Below, in pieces: positions 26,077 through 34,715 of a stretch of 64,000 nt of DNA. Position 1 is the stretch's first letter. Each line of letters begins with the position of its first letter. The DNA comes from Verrucomicrobiota bacterium (GTDB lineage: Bacteria > Verrucomicrobiota > Verrucomicrobiia > Opitutales > Opitutaceae): assembly GCA_016235555.1 (NCBI GenBank), contig JACRKC010000080.1, forward strand, positions 62,001-126,000, read 5' to 3'. A model generated the notes under the pieces. That model did not search any database. It worked only from the letters and a program-made list of their open reading frames with translations, and was not told the origin of the DNA. Position numbers and translations under genes: made by a program.

Positions 26077-27521
26077 GGCTGGGCGGCGCCGGACTTGCGG
26101 CGGATTTCGATGGTGAATTCACCGGCGGCGGACGAGGCGAAGGTCGCGCGGTCGCCGTCGCGCACCAGGCCGGTCAGGGCGATATCTGCGCCCGTCTGCG
26201 GCTCGAAATCGATCCAGAGCGGCCCGCGTCCGGCGCCGACCCGGAATCGCCGGACGAGGCCGGCGCCACCGGCGGTCGCGGCGAGCGTCTCGAACACGTC
26301 GCGCCCTTCGATCTGGTAGTGAAACTCGGGGCCGGCCGCGGTGAGCCGGTAGCCGCGGAACTGAAACGCAGGCTCGCGGCCGGGCGCGCCGGCGCGGAGC
26401 GGCTGCCAGTTTTTTTCGCGATAAAAAACCGGACCGAAGATGCGCGCGGGTTCGCCCTGTTTCGTGAGCCAGCGCGGACGCAGATCGGCGAAGTCACCAT
26501 CCCAGACAAAATTGACGCCGCCGCGCACGGGATCGAAGCAGACGCCGGGTCCGCTGGGAAACGTGATGGCGAACGAGCCCGGATGGCTCTCCGGCATGAA
26601 CGTGCGCTGCACGATCGGTTGCGCGCCGGGGATCGGGCGGCGGGCGGTCCAGCGCACGGCGTTGGCGACGATCTGTAGATAGGCGGCATCGGCGAAGAGC
26701 GCGGCGCTCGCGGGGACGAGGTGGGCGATGCGGCTGGCGCCGCGGCGGCGCAGCCACGCGAGCGGCGTGGTGTCCTCGCCGACCGTGCCCTCCATGATGA
26801 GCTGTGCATCGGCGGCGAGTTTCTGCCACGCCGGCATGGGCTGCGGCGTCTCGAAGCGCACGACCCCCGCGAAGATCGGATGGGGAAACAGATTGATGAC
26901 GGACATCGGCGCGCCGTCGGCGAAGCGCCCGCCGGGCTCGGCGCCGAGGTAGTCGGCGAGGAAATCGGGCACGGCGTCCCAGGCGTCGCGCGCGGCGGCG
27001 AGCACGAGCACGCCGCGGCGGGCGGCGAGAAATTCGCGGAGCGTCGCCACGTCGGTCGGGCCGAGCTGCCCCGGCCCGCGGTGAAACACGGCGGCGTGCG
27101 CCTCGCGCAACGCGGCGAGGGAGAGGGTGCCGTCGGGGAGTTTCGGTGCGGCGGTGACGGTGGCGTCGGGTCCGAACGTGGTGGCGAGTGCGGCGCGAAA
27201 CGATTCGGCCTTCGCGTCGGCGGAGACGAGGCAGATGCGCAGCGGATCGGCGGGTTGGGTGGACGACGGTTGGGCGGGGGCGAGCGAGCCCAAGGCGGCG
27301 AGCACGAGGCTCACGGTGAGACGGAAGATGGCCGTCGGGGTGGAGCGCGCTGACCGCAACGCGCTCGGGCCACGGCGTGACTCCAAAAAGCGCGTTGGGG
27401 TCAACGCGCTCCACCCCGATCCACACGATTCGTCGGCGAAAGCAATTTCGATGGCACGAATGCTGCCGGGAATCCGCCCGTGGCGCGAGGCGAGGCGGGC
27501 GATGGGAGCGGGTGGGGGCAT
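26073..27521 (-). CDS. ThuA-like exported protein, 5' end altered by a repeat
   Basis: The core (about residues 85-290 of this reading) resembles the ThuA / class-I glutamine-amidotransferase-like fold ('PLRICLVSADAKAESFRAAL', 'VFHRGPGQLGPTDVATLREF', 'RGVLVLAAA'). A C-terminal beta domain follows, as often seen next to the cytochrome c proteins of this phylum; ThuA proteins are linked to disaccharide metabolism. The start is uncertain: the natural signal peptide ('FRLTVSLVLAALGSLAPAQ') has no ATG in front of it, because a family E palindrome (27338-27416) lies directly upstream. Candidates are the ATG at 27521, which adds a repeat-encoded tail, or a GTG at 27314 inside the signal peptide. Operon with 23962-26076 (ATGA overlap). 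Confidence 0.75.
   Translation of the reverse strand: MPPPAPIARLASRHGRIPGSIRAIEIAFADESCGSGWSALTPTRFLESRRGPSALRSARSTPTAIFRLTVSLVLAALGSLAPAQPSSTQPADPLRICLVSADAKAESFRAALATTFGPDATVTAAPKLPDGTLSLAALREAHAAVFHRGPGQLGPTDVATLREFLAARRGVLVLAAARDAWDAVPDFLADYLGAEPGGRFADGAPMSVINLFPHPIFAGVVRFETPQPMPAWQKLAADAQLIMEGTVGEDTTPLAWLRRRGASRIAHLVPASAALFADAAYLQIVANAVRWTARRPIPGAQPIVQRTFMPESHPGSFAITFPSGPGVCFDPVRGGVNFVWDGDFADLRPRWLTKQGEPARIFGPVFYREKNWQPLRAGAPGREPAFQFRGYRLTAAGPEFHYQIEGRDVFETLAATAGGAGLVRRFRVGAGRGPLWIDFEPQTGADIALTGLVRDGDRATFASSAAGEFTIEIRRKSGAAQP
27338..27416. repeat. Paired palindrome, family E (copy 2)
   Basis: GGTGGAGCGCGCTGACCGCA facing GGGGTCAACGCGCTCCACC. It sits exactly where the start codon of the ThuA-like gene would be expected. 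Confidence 0.85.
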
Positions 27522-27594
27522 GACGCGCAGCGGGATTCTTCGCACCGTCGGGAGCGATGCCGAGCTGAAATTGAATGAAGCGATGTGACCGGGG

Positions 27595-27734
27595 GTGTGA
27601 CTCAAATTGAGGCCAGCGATTTGTAGCGGCGGTCCATGACCGCCGTCGAAGCTCGGCTGGCGGTTTGTCGGCGGTCACAGACCGCCGCTACAGCCAAGGC
27701 CTTCGGAAACTGACCTCAGTTCGAGTTACACCCG
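27595..27734. mobile_element. MITE-like element, family C (copy 1)
   Basis: About 140 bases with terminal inverted repeats (GTGTGACTCAAATTGAGGCC at one end, GACCTCAGTTCGAGTTACAC at the other) and internal mirrored hairpins on TAGCGGCGGTC/GACCGCCGCTA. No coding capacity. Other copies are at 31531-31645, 46282-46422 and 52231-52370, with a diverged one at 27871-27980. It lies in the gene-free stretch 27522-27996. Confidence 0.85.
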
Positions 27735-27870
27735 ATGTGACCGGGCGCAGTGCGCAGCTCACTTTCTTGCACTGCGGAGGGGCGCTTTTCCAAGCGCCCA
27801 GTCCCGGCGGTTGAAAACCGCCGCTCCGTCGCGCTCGCCGCATTGCAAGAAACCGAGATGCGCCTGGCGT

Positions 27871-27980
27871 CACTCAAACTGGCGGCGGCGACTTGTGGCG
27901 GCAGTCTGCGACCGTTGTCGTTGCGCCAGGGGTTTTCGTTCGGCGGTCATGGACCGCCGCTCCAGCCGGGCGTTCGCGGG
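27871..27980. mobile_element. Diverged family C element (copy 2)
   Basis: Recognisable by GTCACTCAAACTGGCGGCGG at one side and the inner arm CGGCGGTCATGGACCGCCGC, but the right terminal repeat is eroded. It lies just downstream of the oxidoreductase gene ending at 27997. Confidence 0.65.
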
Positions 27981-27996
27981 CGGATCGCGGTTCGAA

Positions 27997-29358
27997 TCAC
28001 ACGCCCCAGCCGGGACGATACTCGTAGCCGGGGCCGATGAATTTCTGGGCGGACGGGAAATTAGCGATGCGGGCGGTCGTAGCGTCCCATTCGAGCCGGC
28101 CTTGCGCGCGGATGGCGGCGACGCCGAGGAGCGCGAGTTCGGCGAGCGGGGCGGCGTAGTCGAAATCGGACCCGCAACGCGTGCCGGCGCGGATGGCGTT
28201 GACCCACTCGACGTGCGGGCCGCCGGAGACGCGCGGGATCGTTTTGGGCGGAAGGGAGGCAGCGAGTTCCTTCATGCGCGATTCGGGCAGGAGGCGGGCG
28301 GTGTTGCTGTGCGAGGCGACCCACATGGCGCCTTTGTCGCCGTAAAAAATGCTGCCGCCCTCGGGGCGAAACGCGAAGCCCTCGACGGGTTGTGGCGGGA
28401 CCAGCCCGCCATCGAACCAACGCAGCGTAACGGGACCGCGGTCGCCGCGGGCGGGGAATTGGTAGGTGAGCGCCGTCGTCGCGGGGAATGTGCCGGGCTT
28501 CGGTTCGGTGGTCGCGGCTTCGACGGAAGTCGGTGCGCCGAGGTCGAGGGCGAAGTTGGCGGCGTCCATCTGGTGGCACGCCCAATCGCCAAGGCGTCCC
28601 GTGCCGTAGTCGGTGAAGCCGCGCCAGACGCCGTGGCTGCACACCTTGCGATACGGACGCTCGGGGGCGACGCCGAGCCAGAGGTCGTAATGAAGCGTGG
28701 CGGGCGGGGTTTCGGCCGGGCCGGGCGTAAGGTCGAGCGAGTAGGATTTGCTGGGCGTGTTGTTCCACGCGTGGACGGTGTGGACGCGACCGAGCAATCC
28801 TGCCTGCACCCACTCGCGGGCGAGGCGGATGCCCTCGGCGGCGCGGCCCTGGTTGCCCATTTGCGTGACGACGCCGGCTTGCGCCGCCGCGGCGCGGAGC
28901 GCGCGGACTTCGGTGATGCACCGGCACAGCGGCTTCTCGACGTAGAGGTGTTTGCGCAGGCGCACCGCGGCCATCCCGATGGCGTAGTGCATGTGATCGG
29001 GCACGCTCACGACCACGGCGTCGATCTGGTCGGCCATCTGTTCGAACATCACGCGATAGTCGTTGAACCACTTCGCGTCGGGAAAGCGCGCGAGCATCTT
29101 CCGGAAGTTGGGTGAGGCGGCGAGTTCTTCGCGGCCGCGGGCGAAGTCGACGTCGCAGAACGCGACGATCTGTTCGTTTTGCAGCGCGGAGAGCGCGGCC
29201 TTGCCGCGGCCGCCGACGCCGATGAGGGCGAGTTGGAGGCGGCGGTTGGCGGGAGTCGCGGTCGCGGCGGTCAGGCGCGGGCGGGCGAGCAACGCGGCGC
29301 CGGCGGCGAGGCCGGTGGAGTGGAGGAAGGCGCGGCGGGTGAGGTTCGGCGTGTGCAT
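27997..29358 (-). CDS. Tat-exported Gfo/Idh/MocA-family oxidoreductase
   Basis: NAD(P)-dependent oxidoreductase of 453 residues from the ATG at 29358. Seen: Tat motif 'TRRAFLHSTGLAAGAALLA', the dinucleotide fold 'LQLALIGVGGRGKAALSAL', the family's 'LYVEKPLCRCITEVRAL' (EKP motif), and a C-terminal sheet domain with 'GDWACHQMDAANFAL' and the metal/substrate-region His. Export by Tat with bound cofactor is typical for periplasmic members. Related enzymes oxidise or epimerise sugars, and some make 3-keto-glycosides. It shares its neighbourhood with a second member (29628), sulfatases, isomerases and a DUF1080 protein, so a role in sugar oxidation is likely (inference). Confidence 0.9.
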   Translation of the reverse strand: MHTPNLTRRAFLHSTGLAAGAALLARPRLTAATATPANRRLQLALIGVGGRGKAALSALQNEQIVAFCDVDFARGREELAASPNFRKMLARFPDAKWFNDYRVMFEQMADQIDAVVVSVPDHMHYAIGMAAVRLRKHLYVEKPLCRCITEVRALRAAAAQAGVVTQMGNQGRAAEGIRLAREWVQAGLLGRVHTVHAWNNTPSKSYSLDLTPGPAETPPATLHYDLWLGVAPERPYRKVCSHGVWRGFTDYGTGRLGDWACHQMDAANFALDLGAPTSVEAATTEPKPGTFPATTALTYQFPARGDRGPVTLRWFDGGLVPPQPVEGFAFRPEGGSIFYGDKGAMWVASHSNTARLLPESRMKELAASLPPKTIPRVSGGPHVEWVNAIRAGTRCGSDFDYAAPLAELALLGVAAIRAQGRLEWDATTARIANFPSAQKFIGPGYEYRPGWGV

Positions 29359-29400
29359 GAATGGCGTTGGGTGGGGCGGGGGGACACGCATGGCAGAAAG

Positions 29401-29428
29401 GCACGAGGCGGGACGCCCCGTCCACGAC
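29401..29428. repeat. Single family B palindrome
   Basis: GCACGAGGCGGGACGCCCCG followed by TCCACGAC, upstream of the oxidoreductase gene. Confidence 0.65.
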
Positions 29429-29452
29429 GGACTCAGCCGGAATCACTCAATT

Positions 29453-29609
29453 GAACCACGGATGGACACGAATGAACACGGATTTTCAGAGGTAGACGGA
29501 TGCATTCAGGCGCTCGGGCTGGTGGCACCAAACGGTGCGCCAGCGCCGCCGTCCACGCGCTGCATTTCTCCACTCGGTATCCGTGTCCATCAGTGTTCAT
29601 CCGTGGTTG
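29453..29609. repeat. Long inverted repeat, family G (copy 1)
   Basis: The left arm GAACCACGGATGGACACGAA continues with TGAACACGGATTTTC. The right arm carries ATCCGTGTCCATCAGTGTTC and ATCCGTGG. About 85 bases lie between the arms. A second copy is at 37781-37933. Similar dispersed repeats occur in many bacteria. Confidence 0.8.
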
Positions 29610-29627
29610 TTCTTCTGAATTGTTGAC

Positions 29628-31049
29628 TCAGCTCAGCTCCCAACCTTTGCGGTAGGGGCGGCGGACGATGGGGGCGGCTTCGGGGGCGTTTTTGGCGCGG
29701 AGATTTTTCCCGTCCCATTCGATGCGTTTGCCGACGCGCAGGGCGAGGTTGCCGAGCAGCACGACTTCGCTGAAGGGACCGGATTGAGTGAAGTTGGACA
29801 GCGCGGGCGTGCCGGTGCGGATGGCGTTGAGCCATTCGACGTAGGGGCCGCCGGTGTCCTCGCCCTTGCCGTCGCCAAGGCCGCCGGGCACGCGCGGGAG
29901 AGATTTGGGCGGCTGCGTGAAGTTGGTCGTGAGCGTCTCGGGTTTGAAGACCCAGTCCTGGCGCGAGCGGCCGAAGAAGAGCCGGCCTTTTTCGCCGACG
30001 ATGAGAAGATCGAAGCGGTTGAACACGTGGAGCGGCGTCGGAAAATCCGCCTTCCACAGTTCGGGCGGCGGGGTGTGTTGATAGACGCCTTCCTTCGAGG
30101 AGACGCCGTCATACCAGACGAACTTCACGGGTCCGCCGAGCACGCTCGTGGGGAAGCGATAGGTGACGGTGGACCACAGCGGCGCGGAGATCGCGGTGCC
30201 GCCTTCCTGCACGGCCTCGACCGAGTCAGGCGACGTGAGACCGAGCGCCCAATACGGCATGTCCATGATGTGGCAGCCCATGTCGCCGAGCGCGCCGGCG
30301 CCGAAATCCCAGAAGCCGCGCCAGTTGAACGGCGCGATCGCGGGGCTGTAGCCGTGGAATGGCGCGGGTCCGATCCACTGTTCCCAGTCGAGGCCTTGCG
30401 GGACGGGCACGGGGTCCGGCCACTTGGCGATGCCCTGCGGCCAGATCGGGCGGTTGGTCCATGCGTGCACCTCGGAGACGCGACCGAGCACGCCGGCGCG
30501 CAGCAACTCGACGCAGCGGCGGATGGGTTCGCCGGCGTGGGCCTGGTTGCCCATCTGCGTCTGCACCTTCGTCTCGGCGGCGACCTCGGCGAGGCGGCGC
30601 GCTTCCCAGACGGAGTGCGCGATGGGTTTCTGGGTGTAAACGTGTTTGCCCTTGCGCATCGCGAGCATCGACGCGTGGAAGTGATGGTGGTCGGGCGTGG
30701 AAACGGTGACGGCGTCGAGGCCGGGCACCGCGGTGAGCATCTCGCGATAATCGGTGAACAGCTTCGCACCGGGGAAGCGATCGAGGATGGTCTCTTCGCC
30801 GCCGTCTTTTTTCTTTTTATTTTTCCGCCGGCCGAGATCGGAGCGACGCGGGTCGGCGACATCGCAGAGCGCGATCACGGCGGCGCCGCCCTCGGCGACG
30901 GAGAGGGTGTCCTGCCGGCCCTTGCCATTGGTGCCGATGCAGCCGACCTGGATGCGGCTGTTGGCGCCGCGCGCGGAGGCGGGCAAAATGTAGAAGCCGA
31001 GCGTGGCGAGCGCGGAGGCGTGGAGGAAGTCGCGGCGGGTGGGGTTCAT
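29628..31049 (-). CDS. Tat-exported Gfo/Idh/MocA-family oxidoreductase
   Basis: Second oxidoreductase of this family, 473 residues. Seen: Tat motif 'TRRDFLHASALATLGFYIL', Rossmann segment 'RIQVGCIGTNGKGRQDTLSV', 'DAVTVSTPDHHHFHASMLAM', and 'VYTQKPIAHSVWEARRLAEV'. The last is QKP where the family usually has EKP, a variant often seen in exported members of this phylum. A lysine-rich insert ('RRKNKKKKDGG', about 75-85) lies after the second Rossmann strand. The C-terminal domain includes 'GDMGCHIMDMPYWALGL'. It probably oxidises a sugar or sugar derivative in the periplasm. It is not overlapping with the member at 27997 but on the same strand, 270 bases away. Confidence 0.9.
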   Translation of the reverse strand: MNPTRRDFLHASALATLGFYILPASARGANSRIQVGCIGTNGKGRQDTLSVAEGGAAVIALCDVADPRRSDLGRRKNKKKKDGGEETILDRFPGAKLFTDYREMLTAVPGLDAVTVSTPDHHHFHASMLAMRKGKHVYTQKPIAHSVWEARRLAEVAAETKVQTQMGNQAHAGEPIRRCVELLRAGVLGRVSEVHAWTNRPIWPQGIAKWPDPVPVPQGLDWEQWIGPAPFHGYSPAIAPFNWRGFWDFGAGALGDMGCHIMDMPYWALGLTSPDSVEAVQEGGTAISAPLWSTVTYRFPTSVLGGPVKFVWYDGVSSKEGVYQHTPPPELWKADFPTPLHVFNRFDLLIVGEKGRLFFGRSRQDWVFKPETLTTNFTQPPKSLPRVPGGLGDGKGEDTGGPYVEWLNAIRTGTPALSNFTQSGPFSEVVLLGNLALRVGKRIEWDGKNLRAKNAPEAAPIVRRPYRKGWELS

Positions 31050-31083
31050 CGGGGGTGGAAGATGGTGACTGGACTGGGCGGTC

Positions 31084-31158
31084 TTCCTGCCAGAGAAATT
31101 TTTCTGGCGCTCTTTCCGAACAGCAGGGGGCAGGAAGATTTTGCTGGCAGGAAAATTT
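31084..31158. repeat. Paired palindrome, family F (copy 1)
   Basis: TTCCTGCCAGAGAAATTTTT facing GGCAGGAAGATTTTGCTGGC. An AT-rich core within a GC-rich genome. Other copies are at 34632-34715, 35537-35619 and 52410-52487. Confidence 0.8.
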
Positions 31159-31258
31159 GTTGGAGCTGAGGAGACGAGACGAATCGCGGGACGCGGAGTT
31201 ACGACGGCGAAGAGCCGGCAGCGGGAACCGAGACTTGCGGCGCACGATCTGGCGAGCG

Positions 31259-31405
31259 GTTTTCGCAGCAGACGTGTTTGCGCCGTTTGATCGCGGCCAT
31301 GGCGGTAACGGCGTGCGCGTGGCCGGGCGTGGCGATCATCACGGCGTCGACGTCTTTCTTGGCGAGGAGTTCGCGGTAGCCGGCGTAGGTCCGGCAGCCG
31401 CGATA
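31259..31405 (-). pseudogene. Remnant of a third Gfo/Idh/MocA oxidoreductase
   Basis: About 49 codons preserve the Rossmann-fold middle of this family ('YAGYRELLAKKDVDAVMIAT', 'PGHAHAVTAMAAIKRRKHVC'). Homology ends at 'CCEN', where the EKP-like motif should be, and both the N-terminal nucleotide-binding start and the whole C-terminal domain are missing. The fragment lies in a 677-base stretch without intact genes, bracketed by a family F pair and a family C element. Confidence 0.75.
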
Positions 31406-31530
31406 GGAGCCGGTGCGCGGAGAACGCGGCGCGTGGGCCGGGGAACGCGAACGTTCGGCGAGGCCGTCATCGGGTTCGAGCACGAGGGCGGGCGACGAAC
31501 GGATGGGGTGCAACAGGAAGTGCGGTCGGC

Positions 31531-31645
31531 CAGCTGTAGCGGTGGTCTGTGACCGCCGTCGTGGCGGCAGGGTATGAGTTCGGCGGTCATAGACCGCCGC
31601 TACAGCCAAGGCCTTCGGAACTGACCTCAGTTTGAGTTACACCCC
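31531..31645. mobile_element. MITE-like element, family C (copy 3)
   Basis: Carries the inner mirrored arms CTGTAGCGGTGGTCTGTGAC / GGTCATAGACCGCCGCTACA and the right terminal repeat CTGACCTCAGTTTGAGTTAC. The left terminus is truncated. It adjoins the oxidoreductase remnant. Confidence 0.8.
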
Positions 31646-31673
31646 AACGGGATGGGGTGCATTTCAGTTTCTT

Positions 31674-31699
31674 GACTGAGGCGGGACGCCTCAGCCACG
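31674..31699. repeat. Single family B palindrome
   Basis: GACTGAGGCGGGACGCCTCA then GCCACG, 27 bases past the stop codon of the sulfatase gene at 31727 and thus a possible transcript-end hairpin. Confidence 0.65.
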
Positions 31700-31726
31700 T
31701 GGACTGCGATCCGCTCGAGTGCTGGG

Positions 31727-33199
31727 CTACGGCCGCGCGGCGCGCCAGCCGGCGGACATTTGTTTTTCGAGGTTGGCGATCGCGGCGGCGTATTCGGGGC
31801 GGGCGGCGACGTTCTGGTTTTCCGCGGCGTCGTTCGCGTGATCGTAGAGTTCGCGGTCGACCAAGCGCTCGCCTTTGCGCCATTCGACGTAGCGGTAGCG
31901 TTCGGTCTCCATCGCGGTGCCGAGGTTGCCGCCTTTCGGGTATTGGCTGAAGACGGCCTTTTTCCACGGGCGATCGGGATCAGCGAGCAGCGGGGCGAAG
32001 CTCGTGCCTTCAAGACCGGCGGCGTCGCGCGGGGCGGGCAGCCCGCAGAGGTCCGAGAGCGACGGATAGAGGTCGACGAACTCGACGAAGCCGCGGGAGT
32101 GGCGGCCGGCGGTCTTCTGGCCGGGCACGGCGATGAGGAGCGGGACGCGCGTGGCGCCGTGGTAGTTGTTGTGTTTGCCGCCCCACCACGAGTGTTCGCC
32201 CATGTAGTAGCCGTGGTCGCCCCAGAAGACGACGATGGTGTTTTTGGCGAGGCCGGTCTCCTCGAGCGCGGCGAGCAGGCGGCCGACCTGGGCGTCGACG
32301 TAGCTGATCGCGGCGAGATAGGCGTGGAGGCACTGGCGGCCGAAGTCGGCGGGGAGCGGCTTGGTCTGGGGCACACCGGCGTATTGGAGAAAGTCACTGC
32401 CGGTGGTGGCGGCGTAGGCGGGTGCGTCCTTGGGCGGGTAGTTGTTGGCGGGCAGGATGAGTTTCGCGGGGTCGTAGAGGTCGAAGTATTTTTTCGGGGC
32501 GACCCATGGGACGTGCGGGTTGGCGAAGCCGACGGCGAGGAAGAAGGGCTGCGCGGGATTCTTGGCAAACGCGCGGAGCTGCGCGATGGCTTCGCGGGCG
32601 CAGGCGCCGTCGAGCAGTTCGTCGTCGGCGCAGTCAACCGATTCGAAGGCCGGCGAGGCCATGCCGGCGGAGCCGGCGCCTTTGACGGGAAGGGTCTTGC
32701 CGGCCTGCTTGGCCGACTGAACGCGTTCCTGCTGGGCGGCGCGCCCGACGGGGCCGAGCCGCGGGGCGAGTTTGCCGGCGTGCCAGGCGGGCTCGGACCA
32801 CGAGGCGTCGTCGTCGATGCCGACGTGGTAGATCTTGCCCAGGCTGCGGGTGTAGTAGCCGTTGTTTTTGAAATGTTGCGGCAGCGTCGTGATGTCGGGC
32901 AGGTGCGTCCGCACGGTGAGCTGCGGATCGATGGTGTAGACTTTGGTCGTGGCGGGGCGGCGGCCGCTGAGGAGCGAGATGCGCGACGGCGAGCAGAGTG
33001 CCATCTGGCAAAACGCGCGGTCGAAGGCCAGGCCGCGCGCGGCGAGGCGGTCGAGGTTGGGCGACTTCACGACCTGGTCGCCATAGAGCCCGAGCTGCGG
33101 GCGCATGTCGTCGGAGGCGATGAAGAGCACGTTGAGGCGCGATTCGGCGGCGACCGCGGCGGTGCCAACGAGAAGGGCAAAGAAGGGGCGGAGTTTCAT
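31727..33199 (-). CDS. Secreted sulfatase, iduronate-2-sulfatase-like
   Basis: Type I sulfatase of 490 residues that should remove sulfate from a glycan or other ester in the periplasm. Seen: signal peptide (about 1-18), 'VLFIASDDMRPQLGLYG' with metal-binding Asp at 30-31, the formylglycine motif 'CSPSR' at residue 69 (Cys must be oxidised by a maturase), 'VFWGDHGYYMGEHSWWGGKH' with the C-terminal Asp/His metal ligands, and 'YRYVEWRKG' near the end. The motif context and 'GDHGYYMGEHSWW' resemble the iduronate-2-sulfatase branch. It is followed 19 bases upstream by a second sulfatase on the same strand, so the pair is probably one operon. Confidence 0.9.
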   Translation of the reverse strand: MKLRPFFALLVGTAAVAAESRLNVLFIASDDMRPQLGLYGDQVVKSPNLDRLAARGLAFDRAFCQMALCSPSRISLLSGRRPATTKVYTIDPQLTVRTHLPDITTLPQHFKNNGYYTRSLGKIYHVGIDDDASWSEPAWHAGKLAPRLGPVGRAAQQERVQSAKQAGKTLPVKGAGSAGMASPAFESVDCADDELLDGACAREAIAQLRAFAKNPAQPFFLAVGFANPHVPWVAPKKYFDLYDPAKLILPANNYPPKDAPAYAATTGSDFLQYAGVPQTKPLPADFGRQCLHAYLAAISYVDAQVGRLLAALEETGLAKNTIVVFWGDHGYYMGEHSWWGGKHNNYHGATRVPLLIAVPGQKTAGRHSRGFVEFVDLYPSLSDLCGLPAPRDAAGLEGTSFAPLLADPDRPWKKAVFSQYPKGGNLGTAMETERYRYVEWRKGERLVDRELYDHANDAAENQNVAARPEYAAAIANLEKQMSAGWRAARP

Positions 33200-33218
33200 G
33201 GGGTGAGCCGGAGGCGGG

Positions 33219-34619
33219 TTACTCGGATTTCCTGGTCTTTTGCTTCTGCTTGTTCGCGCCTTGATCGGCGTTGCGCTGGGCGGCGCGGCCGGTGAGCGGC
33301 CAGTTGGGATCGTCGACGTGGGCGGCCTTCATCAGGGCCTCGGCCTTGGCGACGAGGTCGGGGTGGGCGGTCGCGACGTTCTTCGTTTCGCCGACGTCGG
33401 TCGCGAGATCGTAGAGCTCGAGCGGGCGGTCATGCCGGGGGCGGACGGCCTTCCAGTCGCCAAAGCGCACGGCCTGGGTCGGCATCTGTTCGTGCAGTTC
33501 CCAGTAGAAATAGTCGCGCTTGGGCGCGGGGCCGCCGCGGAGGAACGAGACGAGCGAGAGGCCATCGGGCTTGAAGCCAGCGGGGAGCTTCGCGCCGGCG
33601 AGCTCGGCGGCGGTCGGGAGAAAATCCCAGAACGCCCACGGCTCGTCGCTCACGCGGCCGGCGGGCACGTTGCCGGGCCAGCGGGCGAGGGCGGCCTGGC
33701 GGAGGCCGCCCTCGTAGAGGGCCCGCTTGTAGCCCCGCAGGCCGTTGCCGGCCTGGTTGAAAAGCTGACCCATCGGGGAGGCCGGCTCGAAGGACGAACC
33801 GTTGTCGCCGGCGACGATGACGAGCGTGTTGTGATCGAGTTTGAGTTCGGCGAGGAGATCGAGCACCCGGCCGACATCGGAGTCGAGGCGCGTGACCTGG
33901 GCCGCATAGGCCTTTTGTTGCGCCGTCCACGGCTTGTCGGCGTAGATGCCGACGTGGTCGATCTCGTGGGTGCCGTGCGGGAGTGTGATGGCGTAGAAGA
34001 GAAAGAACGGCTGGTCTTTTTTCGCGCGGATCCAGGCGAGCACGTCGTCCTGGATCACGTTCTGCGCATAGATGGGGCCGACGCCCGCGCCGGTGTTGCC
34101 GGGCAGGTCGAAGCGGACGCCGTCGCGGTAGAGGAATTGCGGAAAATACGAGTGGGCGTGGCGCTGGCAGTTGTAGCCGATCTGGTGATCGAAGCCTTTC
34201 TTGAGCGGGCTGCCGGTGGTGTCGAACATGCCCATGCCCCACTTGCCGGCGACGGCGGTGGCGTAGCCGGCGGACTTGAGCACCTGGGCGACGGTGACGG
34301 TGCCGGCAGGCAGCGGGAGCTGGCCCTCGCCGGGGACTTCCCAGTTGCCGCGCACGGGGGCGTGACCGCTGTGGAGACCGGTCATGAGCGAGGTGCGCGA
34401 CGGGGCGCACACGGTGGTGCCGCAGTAGGCCTGCGTGTAGCGGGTGCCCTCGCGCGCCAGGCGATCGAGGCGCGGGGTTTGGATGAGCTTCTGGCCATAG
34501 ACGCCGACGTCGCCCTGCGCGAGATCATCGCTGAGGACGAAGATCAGATTGGGCGGGGCGGCGGTGGCGACGGACGCGAAGAGCGATGCGAGGAGGAGGC
34601 GGAGGAGGCGCGAGAGCAT
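33219..34619 (-). CDS. Secreted sulfatase (arylsulfatase-like)
   Basis: Type I sulfatase of 466 residues. Seen: signal peptide (about 1-20), '[18 protein letters not shown]', formylglycine motif 'CAPSR' at residue 71 in '[16 protein letters not shown]', 'VAGKWGMG' with the conserved Lys, '[13 protein letters not shown]' with Asp/Asn metal ligands, and a Lys/Gln-rich tail ('[12 protein letters not shown]'). It is first in order of transcription, 19 bases before the sulfatase at 31727-33199. The two fall in different sequence branches, suggesting they remove different sulfate positions from one substrate (inference). Confidence 0.9.
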   Translation of the reverse strand: MLSRLLRLLLASLFASVATAAPPNLIFVLSDDLAQGDVGVYGQKLIQTPRLDRLAREGTRYTQAYCGTTVCAPSRTSLMTGLHSGHAPVRGNWEVPGEGQLPLPAGTVTVAQVLKSAGYATAVAGKWGMGMFDTTGSPLKKGFDHQIGYNCQRHAHSYFPQFLYRDGVRFDLPGNTGAGVGPIYAQNVIQDDVLAWIRAKKDQPFFLFYAITLPHGTHEIDHVGIYADKPWTAQQKAYAAQVTRLDSDVGRVLDLLAELKLDHNTLVIVAGDNGSSFEPASPMGQLFNQAGNGLRGYKRALYEGGLRQAALARWPGNVPAGRVSDEPWAFWDFLPTAAELAGAKLPAGFKPDGLSLVSFLRGGPAPKRDYFYWELHEQMPTQAVRFGDWKAVRPRHDRPLELYDLATDVGETKNVATAHPDLVAKAEALMKAAHVDDPNWPLTGRAAQRNADQGANKQKQKTRKSE

Positions 34620-34631
34620 GGGGTGGGGGGC

Positions 34632-34715
34632 TGGAAAATTTTCCTGCCAACAATATCTTCCTGCCCTTATGCAGCAGAATCATGGGCAGGAAGATTCTGT
34701 TGGCAGGAAGATTTC
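34632..34715. repeat. Paired palindrome, family F (copy 2)
   Basis: AAAATTTTCCTGCCAACAAT facing GGCAGGAAGATTCTGTTGGC. It touches the stop codon of the GxxExxY gene. With the copy at 35537-35619 it brackets that single gene. Confidence 0.8.
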
